64,000 bases of DNA from Mycobacterium deserti. GTDB lineage: Bacteria; Actinomycetota; Actinomycetes; Mycobacteriales; Mycobacteriaceae. This document shows, piece by piece, positions 46,099 to 54,804 of the stretch (positions are counted from its first letter, which is position 1; every line of letters starts with the position of its first letter). The notes under the pieces were generated by a model. The model was not told where the DNA came from. It was given only the letters and a program-made list of their open reading frames with translations, and ran no database searches. The stretch lies in NCBI RefSeq assembly GCF_025345615.1, contig NZ_JAODWD010000005.1, positions 1 to 64,000 of the forward strand, read 5' to 3'. Both the position numbers and the translations under genes were made by a program.

Positions 46099-46818
46099 AT
46101 GGGAAAAAGCGACAGCTCGACACCAGAACTGAGGCGGCGCCACGCCCGCATCGAATCGATATTGGATGCAGCCGCCGAGCTGTTTGCCAGCGCCGGTTAC
46201 GAACACACCAGTCTGAGCGACGTGGCTGACAGAGTGGATCTGTCCCCAAAGGCGCTCTATCACTACTACTCCTCGAAGCGCGCGCTGTTGGAGGCTGTAC
46301 TGATTCGCGAGTTCGATTATTTCGAAGCATCAAGGCTCGCCGCAGCGCGGGATCGGCTGGCGGGGTTGGCGTTGGTCGACGCGTTGACGGAAAGTGTCGT
46401 CGACGGCCTGCGAGAGCTGCTGATGCACGGCAACTTACTCTTGGTGTCGTTCGCCGAAGGAACGCGCGACGGCGATGTCATCAGGCAGCGACACAACGAA
46501 TTTCGACAGAACTGGTCCGATCACATCGCGGCGATCGTGGAAGCGCACCCCGACGTGCCGGCGCACCGCCGGGCCGAATTCACCCAACGGCTGCTGTGGC
46601 TACTTTTCGGAACCGTCGTCGATACGGTGCTGTGGCCGCAGCCAGAGGTAGCGCGTGGTACCGAACCGTCGCGCTCGTTCGCGCGCTCGGTGGTTATCGA
46701 CCTGCTCGACGGCCTCCGTGCTCCGCAGCCTTCAGTGGCTCGAACTCGTCGAGAGGCTCGCGCTGCAGAGTCTCGAACTACGACGTCGAAACCAATGCAG
46801 ACCCGCAGCGGTGCATAG
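46099..46818 (+). CDS. TetR-family transcriptional regulator
   Basis: A 239-residue TetR regulator with an N-terminal helix-turn-helix (SLSDVADRVDLSPKALYHYY, about residues 38-57) and a helical C-terminal domain like those of mycobacterial KstR/FadR-type proteins. It is convergent with the ferredoxin/P450 operon, one base apart from the ferredoxin stop. It may bind the inverted repeat at 48299-48313 upstream of the P450 gene, which is inferred from proximity only. The arginine-rich tail is probably disordered. Confidence 0.9.
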   Translation: MGKSDSSTPELRRRHARIESILDAAAELFASAGYEHTSLSDVADRVDLSPKALYHYYSSKRALLEAVLIREFDYFEASRLAAARDRLAGLALVDALTESVVDGLRELLMHGNLLLVSFAEGTRDGDVIRQRHNEFRQNWSDHIAAIVEAHPDVPAHRRAEFTQRLLWLLFGTVVDTVLWPQPEVARGTEPSRSFARSVVIDLLDGLRAPQPSVARTRREARAAESRTTTSKPMQTRSGA

Positions 46819-46819
46819 A

Positions 46820-47020
46820 TTAGGACAGTGCGGTGATCTTTAATGCCGCGACCGGGCAGGCCGATACCGCGTTGTGCACAGTTGTTTCGCTGCCCGCTGG
46901 CACGATCTCGGCGACCACGGTGAGCGTCCCCTCGTCGTCCACGGAGAAGAACTCCGGTGCGAATGCCTCGCACATGGCGTGACCTTCGCACCGCTCCCTA
47001 TCGAGGTCGATCCGTATCAC
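46820..47020 (-). CDS. [3Fe-4S] ferredoxin, P450 redox partner
   Basis: A 66-residue ferredoxin with cysteines at residues 11, 17 and 55 in CEGHAMC and ACPVAA. The position that holds a fourth cysteine in [4Fe-4S] proteins is a histidine (His14), as in mycobacterial P450-linked [3Fe-4S] ferredoxins. Its start overlaps the P450 stop by four bases, so it should be the electron donor to that P450. Confidence 0.94.
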   Translation of the reverse strand: MIRIDLDRERCEGHAMCEAFAPEFFSVDDEGTLTVVAEIVPAGSETTVHNAVSACPVAALKITALS

Positions 47021-48219
47021 TGTGCCCCGCCGTTCAAGAGCACTGGAAGTGATTCGACTCGGCGGAACAAGTCACCCTGGCATTTCACCCACTGCGCATC
47101 TGGCGCGAGCCGCATATGGGGATAGCGGTCCAGCAGGGCACCGATGGCTTCGACCGCTTCGATCCGTGCGACGGGCGCGCCGATACACGTGTGGATTCCG
47201 CGGCCGAAAGCAATATGGGCGGAAGCGTTTGCCCGGTCGAGCTGGAACTGTCGGGATTGCTCGCCCCAGGTCGCTTCGTCGTGATTGGCCGACTGGATGT
47301 TGAGATAGACCTTCTTGCCGGCAGGCACCGGGATGTCGCCGACGCAGACGTCGCTGGCGACGGTACGAACCATGAACTGGAGCGGCGAGTCGAAGCGCAA
47401 TGATTCCTCAATGGCCTTCGGAAGCAGGGCTCGGTCGGCCAGCACCGCGTCCCACCGACGGGGGTCTTCGAGGAGTCGGTACAGGCAATTGGTGATCAGT
47501 GCACGGGTCGTGTCCGTCGCAGCGCCGATCAACTGAATTGTGTGGATAACCACTTCCGTGGTGGACATATCGGACTCGCCGGGCTCGGCGAAGCACAGAT
47601 TATCCAGAACGTCCTCGGTTCGGTTGTCTGCGTTTGCGCGGCGCTCCTCAACGAGGGCTGCGATGAAGCCCGAAAGTTCTATGAACTCGGGTAGATGAAC
47701 TGGCGTACCCGGCAGCTGCGCCACCAGGATGTCGGAGAGATTCTCGACGTACGACCACGACCCCTCGGGAATTCCGATCAGCGCATACAGAGCCGCCGTC
47801 GGAATGTAGCGGACGTAGTCGGAATACAGTTCGACGCGGCCGGCTTCGGGCAGCGATGCGATTGCGTCGGCGACGATGCCGGAAATCCGTGGTTTCAGCT
47901 TGCGTAACCGGGCGGGTGACAGGTTCTTCAGCAGTCGTGCACGCAGCGCGGTGTGTACCGGCGGATCGGAGATGTTGACGGCTGGAAAGGGCAGATCGAA
48001 GTCGTCGTCGTAGATGGTGAAGTTGCCCTTGCTGGAGAAGTTCTCGTTGTCGCCGAATACCTGTCGCACCGTCTCGTCGGAATTGACCGTGTAGAGAGTC
48101 TCGCTGACCTGAGCGACGGGGCAGGCCTTACGAGAGGCTTCCAAGTAGTCATCGGGATCTGCGATATGGGCGGGATTCAACGGGTTGAAGAACTCGTCTG
48201 CTTGTGTCGGCGTGGTCAT
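47017..48219 (-). CDS. Cytochrome P450
   Basis: A 400-residue bacterial class I P450. The heme-cysteine motif FGRGIHTCIG is near residue 345, the K-helix E-x-x-R is in EESLR, and the I-helix oxygen-activation segment is IGAATDTTR. The ATG at 48219 is preferred because GGGAGGA lies just upstream; the extra 29 codons of the open frame are unlike the family. The ferredoxin follows directly. The substrate is unknown. A palindrome in the promoter region (48299-48313) suggests repression by a TetR-type regulator. Confidence 0.95.
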   Translation of the reverse strand: MTTPTQADEFFNPLNPAHIADPDDYLEASRKACPVAQVSETLYTVNSDETVRQVFGDNENFSSKGNFTIYDDDFDLPFPAVNISDPPVHTALRARLLKNLSPARLRKLKPRISGIVADAIASLPEAGRVELYSDYVRYIPTAALYALIGIPEGSWSYVENLSDILVAQLPGTPVHLPEFIELSGFIAALVEERRANADNRTEDVLDNLCFAEPGESDMSTTEVVIHTIQLIGAATDTTRALITNCLYRLLEDPRRWDAVLADRALLPKAIEESLRFDSPLQFMVRTVASDVCVGDIPVPAGKKVYLNIQSANHDEATWGEQSRQFQLDRANASAHIAFGRGIHTCIGAPVARIEAVEAIGALLDRYPHMRLAPDAQWVKCQGDLFRRVESLPVLLNGGAQ

Positions 48220-48298
48220 ACGCGGTCCTCCCTGTGTCGCGGCCGCCGGGGCGATTGAGCTCTCTCCGATGACCTTTGAGGGCGAAGCTACAGCCAAT

Positions 48299-48313
48299 TT
48301 GACCAATGGTCAA
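48299..48313. promoter_or_regulatory. Inverted repeat upstream of the P450 gene
   Basis: TTGACCA-A-TGGTCAA is a perfect 7-bp inverted repeat with a one-base centre, about 80 bases before the P450 start. Its form suits a TetR-family dimer. TTGACC could also serve as a -35 element, so repression by occlusion is plausible. It is unrelated in sequence to the ATTATGCATAAT sites. Confidence 0.6.
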
Positions 48314-48408
48314 TAACTGACCCACGGTTGAGTTGGTCTGGTCCTGGCCACGCCTGCGCCCCGGTTCGACCAGAATCCGTTCGGATACACCTTTTCCATA
48401 CAGACAAC

Positions 48409-48451
48409 GGACCTGCTTCGGCAGAAGCAGGTCTTCCGCCGAAGCAGGTCC
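48409..48451. terminator. Strong hairpin downstream of the SDR gene
   Basis: GGACCTGCTTCGGC (48409-48422) and GCCGAAGCAGGTCC (48438-48451) are exact reverse complements with a 15-base loop that itself contains part of the repeat. It lies 17 bases past the SDR stop on the minus strand and probably ends that transcript, although no U-tract follows. Confidence 0.65.
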
Positions 48452-48467
48452 GGGTAAGCAGAGACGG

Positions 48468-49322
48468 TCAGGACTTGATGTGGGTCATGCCGTCCGGATG
48501 GGCACAATCGGCCGACAGCTCGGCCCACGCGGCGAATTCAGCGTCTACCGCGGAACGCGCCTCCATGACCAGCGGCATCGCGTCGGCACCAATCAGGAAG
48601 TGACCGGGCGGATTGGCCTCTTCCAAGATGGTGAGGACGGCCTTGGCGCCCTTTGCGGCATCGCCGAGTTGATAACCGTTCATCGCATTACGTCGTTCAC
48701 GGATGGGATCGAACACCTCGGCGTAGTCGGGAATGCTGCGCTCAACGCGGGTCATCGAGCCGCCGGCCCAATCAGTGCGGAAGGATCCCGGCTCCACAGT
48801 GATGACCTGGATACCCAGGCCGGCGAGCTCGGCACGCAAGCTGTCAGCGATGCCTTCGACGGCGTATTTGGTGCCGTGGTACGCCGACAGGCCGGCGAAA
48901 GCACGCAAGCCGCCGATCGACGAAATGAACACGAGCTGGCCGGATCGCCGAGCACGCATGTGTGGCAGCACGGCGCGGGTGACCTCGACCAGCCCAAAGA
49001 CGTTGACCTCGAACTGCTGACGCCAGACGTCCGGAGGGGTCTCCTCGAAGGTCCCCTCCACCCCATAGCCGGCGTTGTTGATGAGCACATCGATCGGTCC
49101 GATCGAGGACTCCACATCGGCGATGATCTTGGGGATGCTGTCGTAGTCGGTGACGTCGAGAAGTCGTCCATGGGCGCTGCCCGGCTTGAGCGCCTCGAAT
49201 TCTGAAATCTGGTCTGGCTTGCGCACCGTTCCAACGACGGTATGACCGGCCTCGAGCGCGGCTTCTGAAAAGGCGCGGCCCAATCCCTTGCTCACGCCTG
49301 TGATCAGGAAGGTTTTCGTCAT
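48468..49322 (-). CDS. Short-chain dehydrogenase/reductase
   Basis: A 284-residue classical SDR with cofactor motif TGVSKGLGRAF at the N-terminus, the NNAGYG strand, serine in FISSIGG and the catalytic YHGTK. The ATG at 49322 is used; the longer open frame crosses the promoter and operator. It resembles the broad group of 'oxidoreductase' SDRs without a fixed substrate. It is divergent from tcuA and shares the intergenic operator at 49446. Confidence 0.92.
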   Translation of the reverse strand: MTKTFLITGVSKGLGRAFSEAALEAGHTVVGTVRKPDQISEFEALKPGSAHGRLLDVTDYDSIPKIIADVESSIGPIDVLINNAGYGVEGTFEETPPDVWRQQFEVNVFGLVEVTRAVLPHMRARRSGQLVFISSIGGLRAFAGLSAYHGTKYAVEGIADSLRAELAGLGIQVITVEPGSFRTDWAGGSMTRVERSIPDYAEVFDPIRERRNAMNGYQLGDAAKGAKAVLTILEEANPPGHFLIGADAMPLVMEARSAVDAEFAAWAELSADCAHPDGMTHIKS

Positions 49323-49445
49323 GCGAGTTGTGCCTCTTTCTGGTATCGAATTTGCAGATGCGAGAGGCCGCTTGAACTTCAGGTGTCCAATCGGCTGAAG
49401 TTGGGGGTGGGCCGAAGCAGAACTTAGGACCACTACCGCGTATCT

Positions 49446-49457
49446 ACTATGCATAAT
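49446..49457. promoter_or_regulatory. Candidate operator between SDR and tcuA
   Basis: ACTATGCATAAT matches the shared palindrome at 11 of 12 positions. It lies 124 bases before the SDR start on the minus strand and 54 before the TcuA-like start, a position suited to controlling both. Confidence 0.7.
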
Positions 49458-49510
49458 GTACCATGCACAGAGGCGGTGTCTACCGCCGACGGAATTGAAA
49501 TGACGACGAG

Positions 49511-50947
49511 GTGACCATGCCGGGCGGCGGGACCAGGGCGCGAGAGTTGCTGACCAGGCCATGGGACGTCGTTGTCATCGGTGGCGGCAATGCCGCACTG
49601 GTAAGCGCGTTGTCAGCGCGGGAAAACGGCGCTCGGGTCTTGCTGCTGGAGCGTGCCGACCCGGTCTTCCGCGGCGGCAACAGCCGACACACGCGAAACA
49701 TCCGCTGCGTGCACGACGACGCGAGTGCGTGGAACACCGGCGCCTATGCACGCAGTGAATTGTGGAAGGACCTCTGTGGTGTCGGCCGTGGACCGAGCAA
49801 TGAGGCACTCGCAGACCTGACGGTGCGCGAGTCGGAGTCGGTCCTACCATGGATGACTGCACACGGTGCGCGATTCCAACCGGCGCTCGCCGGAACGTTG
49901 CATCTCGGCCGCACGAACACGTTCTTCCTCGGCGGCGGCAAGGCATTGATCAACTCGTACTATCGGCGAGCCGAGCAAGCCGGCATCGAGATCATCTACG
50001 AAGCGCGGGTAGACAGCCTTGACTTCGAGGGAACACGTTGCACCGGAATCAACGTCGATCTCGCCGAGACCAACGCCCGCGTCACCGCGAAGAACGTCGT
50101 CGTCGCAAGCGGCGGTTTCGAAGCCAATATCGAATGGCTGTCCCGGTATTGGGGCGATGCCGCGCTCAACTACCACATCCGTGGGCCCAAAACCAACGAC
50201 GGGTCCATGCTGGCTCGGCTGCTCGAAGTCGGCGCAGCCACTGCCGGGGAGGAGCGTGGCTTTCACTCGGTCGCCGTAGATGCGCGAAGCCCGAAGTTCG
50301 ACGGCGGCATCGCCACCCGATTGGACTCGATCCCGTTCGGTGTTGTGCTGAACAAGCACGGCGACCGATTCTACGATGAGGGCGAGGACGTCTGGCCCAA
50401 GAGATACGCGATCTGGGGCGGCAACATCGCGCGCCAGCCCGATCAGATCGCCTACAGCTTCTGGGATTCCAAGGTGCAGAACATGTTTCTGCCGCCGATG
50501 TATGGGGCGTACTCCGCACCGACCATTGATGAAGTCGGTAGGCAGATGGGGATCGACGGCGCCGCGGCCGCCCGCACGGTCAAAGCCTTCAACGCCGCCG
50601 TTCCGGCTGACGCCGGCGCTCGATTCGATCCGGCCGGCTTGGATGGTGTTGCAACAACTGACATCTCACCGCCGAAGTCGAATTGGGCGTTGCCGCTGGA
50701 CACACCGCCATACTTCGGAATAGCGATGCGTCCCGGTATCACCTTCACATACATGGGTGTCGAGGTCCGCGACGATGCTCGAATCCAAAGGGTCGATGGA
50801 TCGGTGTTCGAAAACATCTATGCAGCAGGCGAAATCATGTCGGGAAACATCTTGTCAACTGGATACATGGCAGGCTTTGGAATGACCATCGGAACGGTGT
50901 GGGGACGCATCGCGGGTAGAGAGGCGGCGCTCAATGGCGACCGTTGA
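49511..50947 (+). CDS. FAD-dependent dehydrogenase, TcuA (tricarballylate dehydrogenase) type
   Basis: A 478-residue flavoprotein of the fumarate reductase/succinate dehydrogenase FAD family. It has the dinucleotide motif VVVIGGGNAALVSALSA near residue 22, the FAD contact GGNSRHTRN, and the C-terminal IYAAGEIMSGN. The adjacent TcuB-like gene makes a TcuA assignment likely; TcuA oxidises tricarballylate to cis-aconitate. In this catabolic setting it may oxidise a different dicarboxylic or cyclic substrate. The GTG at 49511 and the ATG at 49517 are both possible starts. It overlaps tcuB by 14 bases. Confidence 0.83.
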   Translation: MTMPGGGTRARELLTRPWDVVVIGGGNAALVSALSARENGARVLLLERADPVFRGGNSRHTRNIRCVHDDASAWNTGAYARSELWKDLCGVGRGPSNEALADLTVRESESVLPWMTAHGARFQPALAGTLHLGRTNTFFLGGGKALINSYYRRAEQAGIEIIYEARVDSLDFEGTRCTGINVDLAETNARVTAKNVVVASGGFEANIEWLSRYWGDAALNYHIRGPKTNDGSMLARLLEVGAATAGEERGFHSVAVDARSPKFDGGIATRLDSIPFGVVLNKHGDRFYDEGEDVWPKRYAIWGGNIARQPDQIAYSFWDSKVQNMFLPPMYGAYSAPTIDEVGRQMGIDGAAAARTVKAFNAAVPADAGARFDPAGLDGVATTDISPPKSNWALPLDTPPYFGIAMRPGITFTYMGVEVRDDARIQRVDGSVFENIYAAGEIMSGNILSTGYMAGFGMTIGTVWGRIAGREAALNGDR

Positions 50948-52058
50948 TCTTGGGATTCCTCCGGTCAGCTCCTTCCCAGAAGGCCGGCGTCAGCTGAACA
51001 TCTGCAACTCGTGTCGCTACTGCGCAGGCTATTGTCCGGTCTGGCCTGCGCTGGAACGGCGGGTCGACCTGACGCCGGCCGACGTCACCCACCTTGCAAA
51101 TCTCTGCCATGACTGCCGCGATTGCTACGTGGCCTGCATGTACACGCCGCCGCATGAGTTCGCGGTCAATCCACCGGAATTGTTCGCTCAGGTCCGTCAC
51201 GAAACCTATGAACGGTTCGTATGGCCGAGTCCTCGACCACGATGGCTGCGTGGCCGTGCGGCAATGGTTGGCGCGCTTGTCGGTGTGAGCGCCCTGCTGA
51301 TCGCGTTGAGCATTCTCACCACCGGCGGCGCGGCCTTCCGGGCTGGGGTGGGGTCACCATACGACTTCATCGAGCATTGGGTGCTCATCGGGGTAGCTGC
51401 GGCCCCAGCGGTATTCGCGGTCGTCGTGCTGTTTTGCGCCGCGCTGAACTACTGGCGCTTCACCCACGGTCAGTTTCGGCACCTGTTCAATGCGCGGGCT
51501 TGGTTGACTGCGCTTGGACAAGCGGCGACGCTACGCCATCAGGCAGGCGCAGACGACGGATGTGCATACCCTAAAGATGCGCCGTCGCGCGCGCGTCGTG
51601 TGTTTCACCAGATGGTGGTCTATGGCTTCGGCTTGACACTGCTGTCGACGACAGCGGCGGCGTTCCAGCAAAACGTCCTAGGCATGTACCCGCCCTATCC
51701 CTATCTGTCTGTTCCCGTAGTGAGCGGGACAGTCGGCGGAGTGATGCAAGTGGTGGGTTGCATCGCGCTCATGGCGATCAAACGACGTAGCGCACGCGAC
51801 CAGACCATCTCGAGCATGTGGCGGGCTGACTACGCCTTCCTCTGGGCGCTGTTGATTCTCAATGTAACTGGGCTCTTGGTGTTGGTGCTGCGCACCACGG
51901 CGCTCTTCGGCACGACGCTCGTCATTCACCTAGCCGCGGTGCTGGTGGCGTTTGCGATCGCCCCGTACACCAAGTTCGTTCATTGGATATTCCGACTGCT
52001 CGCGATCTATCAGAACGCCCTGGAAGTCGATGCAGCGAAGGAAAACTCACGGCGATGA
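50934..52058 (+). CDS. TcuB-like iron-sulfur membrane electron carrier
   Basis: A 374-residue protein. The N-terminal part has two ferredoxin-like cysteine clusters (CNSCRYCAGYCP and CHDCRDCYVAC) and the C-terminal part has about five to six membrane segments with histidines. This matches TcuB/CitB, which re-oxidises the FADH2 of TcuA and passes electrons to the quinone pool. It overlaps the TcuA-like gene by 14 bases and the CoA-transferase gene by four, so all three are one transcription unit. Confidence 0.88.
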   Translation: MATVDLGIPPVSSFPEGRRQLNICNSCRYCAGYCPVWPALERRVDLTPADVTHLANLCHDCRDCYVACMYTPPHEFAVNPPELFAQVRHETYERFVWPSPRPRWLRGRAAMVGALVGVSALLIALSILTTGGAAFRAGVGSPYDFIEHWVLIGVAAAPAVFAVVVLFCAALNYWRFTHGQFRHLFNARAWLTALGQAATLRHQAGADDGCAYPKDAPSRARRVFHQMVVYGFGLTLLSTTAAAFQQNVLGMYPPYPYLSVPVVSGTVGGVMQVVGCIALMAIKRRSARDQTISSMWRADYAFLWALLILNVTGLLVLVLRTTALFGTTLVIHLAAVLVAFAIAPYTKFVHWIFRLLAIYQNALEVDAAKENSRR

Positions 52059-53269
52059 CAGCTGGCGTTCGCGGAACTAGGTCTGAGGGGAATAGCCGTG
52101 GGCCGCTATGCGGGCTAGTGGTCGTAGATCTCAGCCGAGCCTTGGCTGGACCGCACGCAGCAATGATGTTGGGTGACCTCGGTGCTGAAGTCGTGAAAGT
52201 GGAGAACGTCAACGGGGGGGATGACACCCGCGGTTGGGGTCCCCCGTTCGTGGACGCGTCTGACGGTGGCCGCGAATCCACCTATTTCCTCTGCGCAAAT
52301 CGCAACAAGAAATCGGTGACCCTCGACCTGAAGTCCCCTGACGGCCGAAACTCGCTGGAAAGACTGCTCCGCTCGGCCGATGTCTTGATCGAGAACTTCC
52401 GCACCGGAGTGCTGGATCGCCTCGGATTTTCGTTGCGTCGGCTTGCTGAACTCAATGAGCGTCTGGTGGTGCTGTCAATCAGTGGTTTCGGCCACGACGG
52501 CCCAGAGGCATGTCGTGCTGGCTATGACCAGATCGCCCAGGGCGAAGGCGGTCTCATGTCCGTCACCGGATCCTCGGCGGCTGACCTGCAGCGCGTCGGA
52601 GTGCCCATCGCTGACCTGCTCGCCGGCATGTACGGCGCCTTCGGCGTCCTTGCCGCATTGCATGAGCGCCGGCACACCGGAAAGGGGCAGGTGGTACGAA
52701 CCTCACTGTTGGCTGCGATGGTTGGGGTGCACGCCTTTCAGGGAACTAGGTGGACGGTGGCCAAACAGGTCGGCCAGGCCACAGGTAATCACCACCCGTC
52801 AATCTGTCCCTACGGACTCTTCGACACCGCCGACGGCGCAGTGCAGATCGCCGTGGGCAGCGAGAACCTGTGGATCCGACTCTGCGAAGGCTTCGGTCTG
52901 GATGCCCTGGCACCCGGCATGGCGTCCAATCCGGAACGCGTCGAGAACGCTGCGGCCGTGCGAGAACTCGTCCAGAAGGTCTTCCTGCAGTACTCGTCTG
53001 ATGAACTCCTGGCAAAACTCGACGCAATCGGCGTGCCGGCCGGGCGAATTCGATCAATTTCTGAGGTCTACGAGTGGGAACAGACACTGTCGCAGGGCCT
53101 GCTGATCGACGTTGACCACAAGACCCTGGGACCGATCCGGTTACCCGGGCCACCGTTGCGGTTCTTCGACACCGACGGCAGCGAGCGCACCCGCACGCGG
53201 CACACGGCGCCGCCCGTCCTGGGGGCGCACAACGACCTCCTGGAGTCGCCGCAGCCATTCAAGACATGA
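52055..53269 (+). CDS. Family III (CaiB/BaiF) CoA-transferase
   Basis: A 404-residue class III CoA-transferase beginning LCGLVVVDLSRALAGPHAAM, with VKVENVNGGDDTRGWGP and a segment GYDQIAQGEGG holding the conserved aspartate that forms the acyl-enzyme anhydride. It would load CoA onto a carboxylic acid, plausibly the product of the TcuA-like step. The ATG at 52055 overlaps the tcuB stop (ATGA); the longer frame has no family similarity. It overlaps the carboxyltransferase gene by four bases. Confidence 0.93.
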   Translation: MTAGVRGTRSEGNSRGPLCGLVVVDLSRALAGPHAAMMLGDLGAEVVKVENVNGGDDTRGWGPPFVDASDGGRESTYFLCANRNKKSVTLDLKSPDGRNSLERLLRSADVLIENFRTGVLDRLGFSLRRLAELNERLVVLSISGFGHDGPEACRAGYDQIAQGEGGLMSVTGSSAADLQRVGVPIADLLAGMYGAFGVLAALHERRHTGKGQVVRTSLLAAMVGVHAFQGTRWTVAKQVGQATGNHHPSICPYGLFDTADGAVQIAVGSENLWIRLCEGFGLDALAPGMASNPERVENAAAVRELVQKVFLQYSSDELLAKLDAIGVPAGRIRSISEVYEWEQTLSQGLLIDVDHKTLGPIRLPGPPLRFFDTDGSERTRTRHTAPPVLGAHNDLLESPQPFKT

Positions 53270-54150
53270 CGAGGCCCGCAAGTCTCAGTGCTCGGCAGTT
53301 GATCGACGAGGTCACTGACCCCCTCAGTTGGCGATCTTGGGACGAGCCGTTGGACGAGCCTGCAGCGAGCGGCTGCGAGTATCGCGCTGAGCTGGTATTG
53401 GCGGCCGCGCGGGCCGGAATCGACGAATCTGTGATGACCGGGAGCGCGGTCATCAACGGCCATCGGGTCGCGATGGTGGTGAGTGAATTCGCCTTTCTCG
53501 GCGGCTCCATCGGATCAGCGGTCAGTGACCGAATCACATCGGCAATTCACCGCGCTACCACCGAGCGGCTGCCGTTGTTGGTCGCCCCTTGCTCCGGCGG
53601 CACGCGCATGCAGGAGGGAACGGCAGCGTTTCTGCAGATGATCCGCATCACCGCGGCGGTGGAGCGTTTCAAGTCGACGCAGCTGCCCTACTTGGTGTAC
53701 CTGCGTCATCCGACGACCGGCGGGGTCTTCGCCTCGTGGGCTTCGCTGGGGCACATCGTGCTGGCAGAGCCCGGCGCGCTCGTCGGGTTCCTGGGCCCGC
53801 GGGTTTACCAAGCGCTGACGGGAACCCCGTTCCCGCAGGGTGTTCAGACATCCGAACACCTGTACAGTTGCGGCCTCATCGATGGTGTATATCGCGCCGA
53901 CCAACTGGCGAACGTCGTGTCCCGCATTCTCGACATCGTGTCGCATCCTTCTCCCACCATGGACAGTCCGATGGTGCCGTCCGTGCCGAGCGACAACCAC
54001 GCGGGGTCCGCATGGGCGTCGGTTCTGTCCACCAGGCATCCGAACCGTCCGGGTGTACGGGAATTGCTCGATACTGCAGCACAGTTGGTTCTCTTGCACG
54101 GCACCGGAGCGGGTGAGGCCGATCCGTCGGTGGTCGTCGCGCTGGCGTGA
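53266..54150 (+). CDS. Carboxyltransferase beta (AccD-like) part, ended by an in-frame TGA
   Basis: A 294-residue carboxyl transferase domain of the acetyl-CoA carboxylase/malonate decarboxylase beta type, with the acyl-CoA-binding APCSGGTRMQEGT and the oxyanion region TTGGVFASWASLG. The AccA-like part lies in the same frame directly after the TGA at 54148-54150. Reading TGA as CGA gives a continuous 512-residue fused AccD-AccA protein through ALA-R-FGKVSCVVVGQD. The family occurs fused in actinobacteria, so this is likely a nonsense mutation, although separate subunits can also work. No biotin carrier gene is nearby. Confidence 0.85.
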   Translation: MTRPASLSARQLIDEVTDPLSWRSWDEPLDEPAASGCEYRAELVLAAARAGIDESVMTGSAVINGHRVAMVVSEFAFLGGSIGSAVSDRITSAIHRATTERLPLLVAPCSGGTRMQEGTAAFLQMIRITAAVERFKSTQLPYLVYLRHPTTGGVFASWASLGHIVLAEPGALVGFLGPRVYQALTGTPFPQGVQTSEHLYSCGLIDGVYRADQLANVVSRILDIVSHPSPTMDSPMVPSVPSDNHAGSAWASVLSTRHPNRPGVRELLDTAAQLVLLHGTGAGEADPSVVVALA

Positions 54151-54159
54151 TTCGGTAAG

Positions 54160-54804
54160 GTGTCCTGTGTCGTGGTGGGCCAGGACCGCAGATCGAACAG
54201 CACCGCCGCTGCAGCGCTTCGGCAGGCGCGACGGGGGATGCAACTGGCCGAAGAACTGGGTGTGCCGCTGGTGACGGTCATCGACACCGCCGGCGCAGAA
54301 CTGTCCCGGCGTGCCGAAGAGGGTGCGATGGCTGGTGAGATCGCAAGATGTATCCGCGATCTACTTTCACTGGAGGTACCGACGGTGTCAGTGCTCTTGG
54401 GGCAGGGGACCGGCGGTGCAGCACTGGCATTGCTTCCCGCCGATCGCATCCTCGCGGCGCACGACGGATGGCTGTGTCCGCTGCCTCCCGAAGGTGCAAG
54501 CGCAATCCTGCATCGGACAACGGGGCGTGCCGCCGAACTCGTTGCAGGACAGGGTATTCGCGCCGCCGACCTGCTCCGTTGCGGCGCGATCGATCACATT
54601 GTCGCCGACACTGCGGACGCCGGCCTGGAACCAGACCGGTTCAGCATCCGAGTTTCCGCGGCGATCCAGCGGGAGGTCATGGTGGCTTCCCGGATACCTG
54701 CCGCCACGCGTCTGCGTGATCGGACCGAACGATTCGAGCGGCTCGGCCAGGCCTCGGCGGCCACGGAATCACTCCCTGTGCGAAGCCCCATGCCTCACCT
54801 CTGA
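54160..54804 (+). CDS. Carboxyltransferase alpha (AccA-like) part
   Basis: A 214-residue AccA-like domain with VVVGQDRRSNS, LVTVIDTAGAEL, GEIARCIRDLL and the oxyanion segment LLGQGTGGAALAL. The possible GTG start at 54160 is only nine bases after the TGA that ends the AccD-like part, in the same frame, so restart or readthrough could still give both halves. The 3' end overlaps the convergent HIBADH gene by ten bases. The acyl-CoA substrate is unknown. Confidence 0.82.
   Translation: MSCVVVGQDRRSNSTAAAALRQARRGMQLAEELGVPLVTVIDTAGAELSRRAEEGAMAGEIARCIRDLLSLEVPTVSVLLGQGTGGAALALLPADRILAAHDGWLCPLPPEGASAILHRTTGRAAELVAGQGIRAADLLRCGAIDHIVADTADAGLEPDRFSIRVSAAIQREVMVASRIPAATRLRDRTERFERLGQASAATESLPVRSPMPHL

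Noticed and set aside
46811..46818. GTGCATAG as an operator half-site
   Set aside because: It lies at the 3' ends of two convergent genes, not in a promoter, and only half of the motif is present.
54148..54150. The TGA between AccD- and AccA-like parts as a selenocysteine codon
   Set aside because: No selenoprotein family is involved and the expected residue is arginine; a C-to-T change explains it.
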